Source: an uncultured Erysipelotrichaceae bacterium | Lineage (GTDB): Bacteria > Bacillota_I > Bacilli_A > RF39 > UBA660 | Length of the DNA stretch: 11,892 nt | Direction of reading: 5' to 3' | NCBI GenBank assembly: GCA_902795975.1 | Contig: CADBNE010000045.1 | Span: forward strand, 1 to 11,892 | Shown: positions 7,784 through 11,892 of the stretch, piece by piece | Layout: each line of letters starts with the position of its first letter | How positions within the stretch are numbered: the first letter of the stretch is position 1 | Position numbers and translations under genes: made by a program | The notes under the pieces: generated by a model | Seen by the model: only the letters and a program-made list of their open reading frames with translations | Databases searched by the model: none | What the model was told of the DNA's origin: nothing

Positions 7784-8650
7784 TCAATAATAAATTGCTA
7801 TTGGATGAACAATCTTTATTTCAGTCTTATGAAAAAAAGTAAGCATAAATGTATTAATAATTGATGGAAAAATATTAAATATATTTTCATCAGCACCATT
7901 CACATTACTATTAACTACGTTAGTTACATGCCCTATTAAAGTCATTTTTCCTCCATATTTAAAAGCAACTACTTCAGTTTTATCTCTAAAATATTCATCA
8001 TCAAGTGAAATAAGATAATCACCCATAATTCCAAATTTATTATATGGTACAATATTCAATACTACATCAATGTTCCTTGATATTTCATTGTACTCCTCAT
8101 CAATCGCTTTTTTTATTTCTCTATACATTTTTTCTTTATCATATGCTGCCTTTTTACCATTACCTGTTTCTCCAATATCTTGTTCTATATCACTAAATTT
8201 TGTTTCAATTTCATTCTTTTTTATATAATCCAATAAACTATTATTTGAAAAAATATTCTTATAATATTCTAAATCTACAATATACATTGCTTCTTCTATT
8301 TTTATAAAATCTCCTATATCACCATTAGTATTTAAATAATCATTATCCAGCAAATATTTTTCAAATTTTTCTACACTCTCGTCAAAAACTTCTTTTTCAA
8401 TACTATCAACATTAGAATTCAAATATTTGTTTTGCTTACTTGAATCAATTGATGGTTCGATGCCCGCATCGACACCTTTACCAAAAACTTTTAAATTCAG
8501 TGATGCTTCTGCATCAACTGATGCTGTCGTAGAAAATGATTTTTCAACATTTTTTTCTTTTGATTCTTTTTTATTTTTTACCAAACCATCATCAATTTGA
8601 GACATATATGATAATAATGTATCTTTATTTAAATATAAAATTCTCTTCAT
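7784..8650 (-). CDS. Uncharacterised 288-aa protein following toxN (resembles DUF6414-type proteins)
   Basis: I cannot assign a function. The N-terminus, LYLNKDTLLSYMSQIDDGL (5-23), has the look of a family I recall as DUF6414, but I am not sure of this. After it comes a Lys/Glu/Ser-rich, probably flexible stretch (about 24-80), then an acidic middle with helix-forming segments. The C-terminal half alternates hydrophobic strands (VVLNIVPY, GDYLISLDD, VVAFKYGGKMTLIGHV), suggesting a compact alpha/beta fold. There is no signal peptide or clear membrane segment. The ATG at 8650 has a GGTGAT Shine-Dalgarno 8 nt or so upstream. It starts 27 bp after the toxN stop on the same strand and probably shares its transcript. 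It ends in TGA, next to convergent terminators. Confidence 0.75.
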   Translation of the reverse strand: MKRILYLNKDTLLSYMSQIDDGLVKNKKESKEKNVEKSFSTTASVDAEASLNLKVFGKGVDAGIEPSIDSSKQNKYLNSNVDSIEKEVFDESVEKFEKYLLDNDYLNTNGDIGDFIKIEEAMYIVDLEYYKNIFSNNSLLDYIKKNEIETKFSDIEQDIGETGNGKKAAYDKEKMYREIKKAIDEEYNEISRNIDVVLNIVPYNKFGIMGDYLISLDDEYFRDKTEVVAFKYGGKMTLIGHVTNVVNSNVNGADENIFNIFPSIINTFMLTFFHKTEIKIVHPIAIYY

Positions 8651-8677
8651 AACAAATCACCTTTCCTATAATTTTAT

Positions 8678-9184
8678 CTACTTATTATTATATTCCTTAC
8701 ATTTTTCTTCCAATAAAACAAAATTACAACATCTTGACTTAATTCTTTCATCTAACTTATCATTTTTATACTTTTCATATAACTTTACTGCTTTTCCTTT
8801 TACTCTTTTTATATTCTTATTAAGCCATAATAATTGTGTTTTTAATAAATTTTGTCTTTTTAATTCATTAGTATCTTTGGGAATTGCATTTAAATCAAAT
8901 AATTCATAATTATTTGAAGTAACAGGAATCATATTATTGAAGTTTACTACTCCACATCTTCCACCATCAATTTTTACTATATCAATATTATTTTTCATAT
9001 TCATATGCTTTAATTTAGGACTAGATAATGGTGCAAAGTATTCACAACCATCTACAGTAAATAAAATTCCAATGAATGGTCTTAATTCTTTAACTCCAGC
9101 ATTATATGACACTTTATTATCATATTTTCTTAAGTAATCACAATATTTGTAGTCTACTTTAACTATTTTAAAATTTCTAATCAT
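8678..9184 (-). CDS. toxN: Type III toxin-antitoxin system toxin, ToxN/AbiQ family endoribonuclease
   Basis: The 168-aa length is typical of the family. Diagnostic sequence blocks: DYLRKYDNKVSYN near residues 16-28; RPFIGILFTVDGCEYFAPLS (35-54) followed by SPKLKH (55-60), the ToxN core that includes the catalytic serine/lysine region; and a GVVNFNNMIPV block (78-88). ToxN enzymes are endoribonucleases that cleave A-rich RNA, are held inactive by a small pseudoknotted RNA made from direct repeats, and cause abortive infection when phage disrupts that balance. Exactly such repeats lie upstream (9257-9360), followed by a terminator (9232-9255) that should limit toxin expression. The ATG at 9184 has AGGTGA 6 nt upstream. 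Confidence 0.93.
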   Translation of the reverse strand: MIRNFKIVKVDYKYCDYLRKYDNKVSYNAGVKELRPFIGILFTVDGCEYFAPLSSPKLKHMNMKNNIDIVKIDGGRCGVVNFNNMIPVTSNNYELFDLNAIPKDTNELKRQNLLKTQLLWLNKNIKRVKGKAVKLYEKYKNDKLDERIKSRCCNFVLLEEKCKEYNNK

Positions 9185-9231
9185 TGTACATCACCTAACA
9201 GATATTATATACTTAATTAATATAAATTAAA

Positions 9232-9255
9232 AGACTAGAGTTTGCTCTCTAGTCT
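9232..9255 (-). terminator. Attenuating terminator between the ToxI repeats and toxN
   Basis: A 9-bp perfect stem (AGACTAGAG/CTCTAGTCT, arms 9255-9247 and 9240-9232 on the - strand) has a 6-nt loop. It is followed by TTTAATTTATA. It stands between the antitoxin repeats and the toxin gene, the standard place in type III systems, so most transcripts stop after the antitoxin and only read-through makes ToxN mRNA. The + strand side also has a T tract. Confidence 0.85.
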
Positions 9256-9256
9256 A

Positions 9257-9360
9257 CTTTTTTAATTTCCATATAATGGCTGGAATCACCGCTTTTTTAA
9301 TTACCATTTAAGGCTGGTTTCACCGCTTTTTTAAATTCCATTTAGAGCTGGATTCACTCG
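9257..9360 (-). ncRNA. toxI: ToxI-type antitoxin RNA: three tandem 34-35 nt repeats
   Basis: On the - strand there are three head-to-tail units: 9360-9326 (35 nt), 9325-9292 (34 nt) and 9291-9257 (35 nt). Each begins CGGTGA or CGAGTGA, holds CCAG and ATGG, and ends in AAAAAAG; another AAAAAAG (9367-9361) precedes the first unit. The precursor is expected to be cut by ToxN within the A tract to release units that bind and inhibit the toxin. Each unit can form an H-type pseudoknot. Stem 1 is GGU with GCC (GAGU with GCUC in unit 1). Stem 2 is UCCA with UGGA (ACCA with UGGU in unit 2). The stems cross, and the differences between units are compensatory. Three units is a number like that of the AbiQ and Bacillus ToxIN systems. 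Confidence 0.92.
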
Positions 9361-9409
9361 CTTTTTTATTTGCAACAAGTTGCTTTATTATTATATGCAA
9401 AATGGTGCA

Positions 9410-9425
9410 ACATAATCACTTATGT
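9410..9425. repeat. Inverted repeat ACATAA-N4-TTATGT in the toxI promoter region
   Basis: Perfect 6-bp arms (9410-9415 and 9420-9425) flank a 4-base centre. It overlaps the likely start point of the upstream toxI promoter and lies just before a second possible -10 box, TATAAT (- strand, 9395-9390). It might be an operator; no regulator for it is encoded nearby. A further small hairpin, GCAAC-AA-GTTGC (9372-9383), precedes the first repeat. Confidence 0.35.
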
Positions 9426-9431
9426 GCTAAT

Positions 9432-9460
9432 AATATACCATAATTTTTCTAAAAAGTCTA
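9432..9460 (-). promoter_or_regulatory. Probable promoter of the toxI-toxN operon
   Basis: On the - strand, TAGACT (9460-9455) and TATATT (9437-9432) are separated by 17 bp, with a TGG just before the -10. Transcription would start near 9425, about 60 nt before the first ToxI repeat. An alternative closer promoter has a perfect TATAAT at 9395-9390 but only a poor -35 (GTGATT, 18-bp spacing). Either could be the main one. Confidence 0.5.
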
Positions 9461-9480
9461 TATAGATAACAAATTTTAAT

Positions 9481-9924
9481 TTATTGCAATTTATATCCTA
9501 ATTTTTTTACTTCTAAACTAGCTATATCTGATAAATCATCCTTAGATAATTTAGATATATCATAGTATTGTGCTCCTAATGAGTCATCATTAACATTACT
9601 TAATTTAATATTATTATTTATATCATTATTATACTTAGTTATTTTATAGAAGAAACCTATATGATGACCTTGCTCTATTTCTCCTTTATGCTCCCATTCA
9701 AATGTTACTGAGTTACCATCAAATAATTCATATTCTAATACATCTATACCTACTTCTTCTTTTAATTCTCTAACTAATGCTTCTTCAGGTGTTTCTCCCC
9801 ATTCTATAGTACCACCTGGTAAATCTAATTTACCATTATAAGGACCACCATTCTTTTTAATTAAAACTATATTATCATTATCTAATATTAATCCATAAGC
9901 ACCTATATGTTTAAACTGTTTCAT
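9481..9924 (-). CDS. Nudix hydrolase
   Basis: The 147-aa protein has a complete Nudix box at residues 38-60: GTIEWGE, then TPEEALV, then RELKEEVGI, matching G-x5-E-x7-R-E-U-x-E-E-x-G-U. The family hydrolyses nucleoside diphosphates linked to another group (for example oxidised NTPs, NDP-sugars, capped RNA) using Mg2+ held by the box glutamates; the substrate cannot be told from sequence. The GAYGLILDNDNIVLIKK start is the typical first strand pair. Its ATG lies inside the 3' end of the upstream nuclease gene (14-bp overlap, different frame), with the GGAGGT site inside that coding sequence, so translation is probably coupled. No clear terminator is seen after its stop, so transcription may continue into toxI. 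Confidence 0.88.
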   Translation of the reverse strand: MKQFKHIGAYGLILDNDNIVLIKKNGGPYNGKLDLPGGTIEWGETPEEALVRELKEEVGIDVLEYELFDGNSVTFEWEHKGEIEQGHHIGFFYKITKYNNDINNNIKLSNVNDDSLGAQYYDISKLSKDDLSDIASLEVKKLGYKLQ

Positions 9925-11389
9925 CTAATACCTCCAATAATTTATAATATATCTTCACCATAGCATACGTATCTAATTCACAATATCTAAGCATATTATA
10001 TCTTAATTTATTTTGTTCATCACTAGATAATGTAGGTAATGATAAATATGCATTAGACGCTTCATCACCTTTATGTACTTGTTCTAGATTATGATAATCT
10101 AGACTAGGATCATTAGGAAACAATGCAGGTAATACTTTTTTAATAGAAGCACTACCACCCATATCTTTAACATAATAATCTAATGACTTAAATGGAGGTA
10201 ATAAATCTACTATATTGTCTCTTATATTTAATAAGTGTTCACTAAATTCAGGAAATAACTTTGCCATTTCTTTTAATCTAGTTTTTTCAAATGCATCATT
10301 ATATACTAATACACATGAATTAAGTGGTATATCATTAATTAATTGTTTACATAATCCATACATAGGATTACCATCATAATCATCACTTAAAAACTCTTTA
10401 TGATATACTTCACCATTAGGTTCTAACAGATAATGTAGACTATATTGAAAACAAATTTGTTGATATGGTTTAGTACCATCTATTTTAGGTATACTATCTT
10501 GATATGATTCAAAATCTAGAAAGTATAATGGATATCTAAAAGTATTAACTAATTCTTTAATACTATCTTTATTTATTCTAGGTTCTTTATTATGTAAATA
10601 ATAATCTATTTGTGTATCTATCTTATTATTTATACTTACATTATTATATATATCTTCATATGATACTAATCCTTTATTATATAGTTCTAACTTCTTATTA
10701 AATCTCATACCCCATCCTAAATCAAATACATTAGGTGTAGGTAATTTTTTAGTACAATATTTAAAGAATGGACATTCATATGGCTTATTACATGATATAG
10801 ATAAATCAATATTAGGTTCTTCTTTACTTAATATTTCTTTAAATTCTTTAATATTATTTTCTACATTGTCTAAATTTAATTCTGAGGTTACATCTTTTAT
10901 ATTAAATAATTGATGTATATCTAACTCTCCATCTTTTACATAGTTACTATTAATATATACTATATATGATTTTTTTACATTTATTCCTAATTTCTTTAAT
11001 ACCCATGTTTGATAAGTAATATCATGTATATATATATCATTAATCTCTGTAGAAGATTTAACTTCATATATTTCTACACCATCTATATAATTCTTTAATA
11101 TATCTACTGAACAAAAATTATTATCATAACTAAATGATGCTTCACATATTATGTTAGGTTTATCTTCTAAATATCTATTAGTTTCATCTATCATATTTTG
11201 ATAATTAGTATCAAAATTTATTAGATGATAATCTCCAAATAAATTTCTAGCTAAGTCTCCTACTTTATTACCATTTTCTAATACTGCATCATTACCTGTA
11301 TCTATTGCTTCTTCTTTCTTATATATAGATAACCATAATTTCTTTTTACATGTTATACCTAAAGTATATCTTGATTTAGATAAATTCAT
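9911..11389 (-). CDS. DUF2779-type protein: Cas4-like PD-(D/E)XK domain fused to a DEDD exonuclease-like domain
   Basis: The N-terminus, SKSRYTLGITCKKKLWL (4-20), is characteristic. The first half looks like a Cas4/RecB-type nuclease: E83, D96 and E109-V-K111 (EVKSS) as catalytic residues, and four cysteines, C14, C200, C206 and C212 (CPFFKYC), placed as for an iron-sulphur cluster. The second half (about 285-485) has a DEDD/RNase H-like exonuclease pattern: FLDFES (290-295, D292 and E294), VYNDAFEKTRL, D391, and YCELDTYAMVKIY (469-481, D473). It is probably a DNA-processing nuclease with two active sites; biological role unknown. The ATG at 11389 has AGGTGA upstream. It lies 29 bp after the MetK-like gene and overlaps the Nudix gene, forming a three-gene operon. 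Confidence 0.85.
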   Translation of the reverse strand: MNLSKSRYTLGITCKKKLWLSIYKKEEAIDTGNDAVLENGNKVGDLARNLFGDYHLINFDTNYQNMIDETNRYLEDKPNIICEASFSYDNNFCSVDILKNYIDGVEIYEVKSSTEINDIYIHDITYQTWVLKKLGINVKKSYIVYINSNYVKDGELDIHQLFNIKDVTSELNLDNVENNIKEFKEILSKEEPNIDLSISCNKPYECPFFKYCTKKLPTPNVFDLGWGMRFNKKLELYNKGLVSYEDIYNNVSINNKIDTQIDYYLHNKEPRINKDSIKELVNTFRYPLYFLDFESYQDSIPKIDGTKPYQQICFQYSLHYLLEPNGEVYHKEFLSDDYDGNPMYGLCKQLINDIPLNSCVLVYNDAFEKTRLKEMAKLFPEFSEHLLNIRDNIVDLLPPFKSLDYYVKDMGGSASIKKVLPALFPNDPSLDYHNLEQVHKGDEASNAYLSLPTLSSDEQNKLRYNMLRYCELDTYAMVKIYYKLLEVLDETV

Positions 11390-11418
11390 ACTATATCACC
11401 TAATATAATTATATCATA

Positions 11419-11892
11419 TTAGTATAATCCCCATTCAGCAAACTTTTCAAATCCTCCTATATTATTAATATACTCTCTAGCTTGTTCTACTATATCTTCA
11501 TATGGAATACCATCTACATATTCATCTCCAATAGCGCAGCTTAATTCTACTACTCTATTTTCTTCTTGTGCTTTTTTAAATACATATATATTGAGTGCTA
11601 CATCAGCTTTAGATAAATCTTTACCATGTAAACCTCCTCCTGTAACACTTTGTGCCATATCACTACCTAATTTTCTATTAGTAGCGCCACAATCTACATT
11701 AACTCCCCCAGTCCAATATCCTAATGGGTTTACAGTAGCATTTGGATACTCTTTAAGTAATTCTTCTTTCTCTACATTACTTTGACATATTATTAACTTA
11801 TCACCATCTAATATATATTTACCATCATATGGATATTTACTATAAATATCTCTTACTATACTAGATAATTTCTTATCTTCTTCTCTTAATGG
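11419..11892 (-). CDS. Divergent S-adenosylmethionine synthetase (MetK-like), C-terminal part; 5' end outside window
   Basis: The frame is open from the window edge (157 codons visible); the ATG at 11658 is internal. Methionine adenosyltransferase makes S-adenosylmethionine from methionine and ATP. The region NVDCGATNRKLGSDM then GGGLHGKDLSKAD corresponds to the MetK stretch around GGGAFSGKDPSKVD, with conserved glycines, GKD and SKxD, followed by a CAIGDE strand. It is clearly divergent: the signature loop is one residue shorter than the usual GGGAFSGKD, and the C-terminus is short, ending FEKFAEWGLY. It may be a phage or mobile-element type rather than the housekeeping enzyme. It is the first visible gene of the operon with the DUF2779-type nuclease and Nudix genes. 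Confidence 0.72.
   Translation of the reverse strand, partial: PLREEDKKLSSIVRDIYSKYPYDGKYILDGDKLIICQSNVEKEELLKEYPNATVNPLGYWTGGVNVDCGATNRKLGSDMAQSVTGGGLHGKDLSKADVALNIYVFKKAQEENRVVELSCAIGDEYVDGIPYEDIVEQAREYINNIGGFEKFAEWGLY

Noticed and set aside
1397..8650. Mycoplasma-type genetic code suggested by the very low GC
   Set aside because: The helicase and 288-aa genes end at TGA, Trp is written TGG, and no frame needs TGA read as Trp.
9257..9360. Short tandem repeats considered as a CRISPR array
   Set aside because: The units are contiguous with no spacers, and they sit before a terminator and a ToxN gene, the standard type III antitoxin layout.
11419..11658. A separate 79-aa gene starting at the ATG at 11658
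   Set aside because: The frame stays open to the window edge and the MetK-like signature runs across this ATG, so it is internal to a longer gene.

Overview
This is a very AT-rich, low-GC window (by eye about a quarter G+C) that looks like Bacillota (Firmicutes) or a prophage or mobile island in such a host. Shine-Dalgarno sites are strong (AGGAGG, AGGTGA). Trp is encoded by TGG, and two genes end in TGA, so the code is standard rather than the Mycoplasma code. The content is almost entirely defence or mobile-element type, with no ribosomal or central housekeeping operon.

Layout. (1) Positions 2-1386 (+) hold the 3' part of a PD-(D/E)XK nuclease-like gene that ends in a SEC-C zinc motif and is broken by one frameshift near 764-805. 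It meets the next block at a shared convergent hairpin terminator (1385-1418). (2) Positions 1397-7717 hold a type II restriction-modification locus related to Sau3AI, with expected specificity GATC. A MutH/Sau3AI-fold endonuclease (4957-6339, -) and a C5-cytosine methyltransferase (6479-7717, +) are divergent around a 130-139 bp regulatory region. A 1182-aa RecQ-like helicase (1397-4945, -) lies 11 bp downstream of the endonuclease and is probably translationally coupled to it. A GATC site forms part of the -35 box of the methyltransferase promoter. (3) Positions 7784-9460 (-) hold a type III toxin-antitoxin system of the ToxIN/AbiQ family. It has an antitoxin RNA of three 34-35 nt repeats, an attenuating terminator, the ToxN-like endoribonuclease, and then a 288-aa protein of uncertain family. 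(4) Positions 9481-11892 (-) hold a compact operon of a divergent methionine adenosyltransferase (cut by the window edge), a Cas4-like plus DEDD-nuclease (DUF2779-type) protein and a Nudix hydrolase, with a 14-bp overlap between the last two.

How it fits together. The methyltransferase should protect host GATC sites, the endonuclease cut unmodified DNA, and the helicase probably process or expose DNA in the same response. The ToxIN module is an abortive-infection type of defence. The MetK-like protein could supply S-adenosylmethionine, the methyl donor the methyltransferase needs, but that link is inference. The most distinctive points are the helicase coupled to the Sau3AI-like enzyme, the GATC site inside the methyltransferase promoter, and an H-type pseudoknot in the ToxI repeats supported by compensatory changes between repeats.
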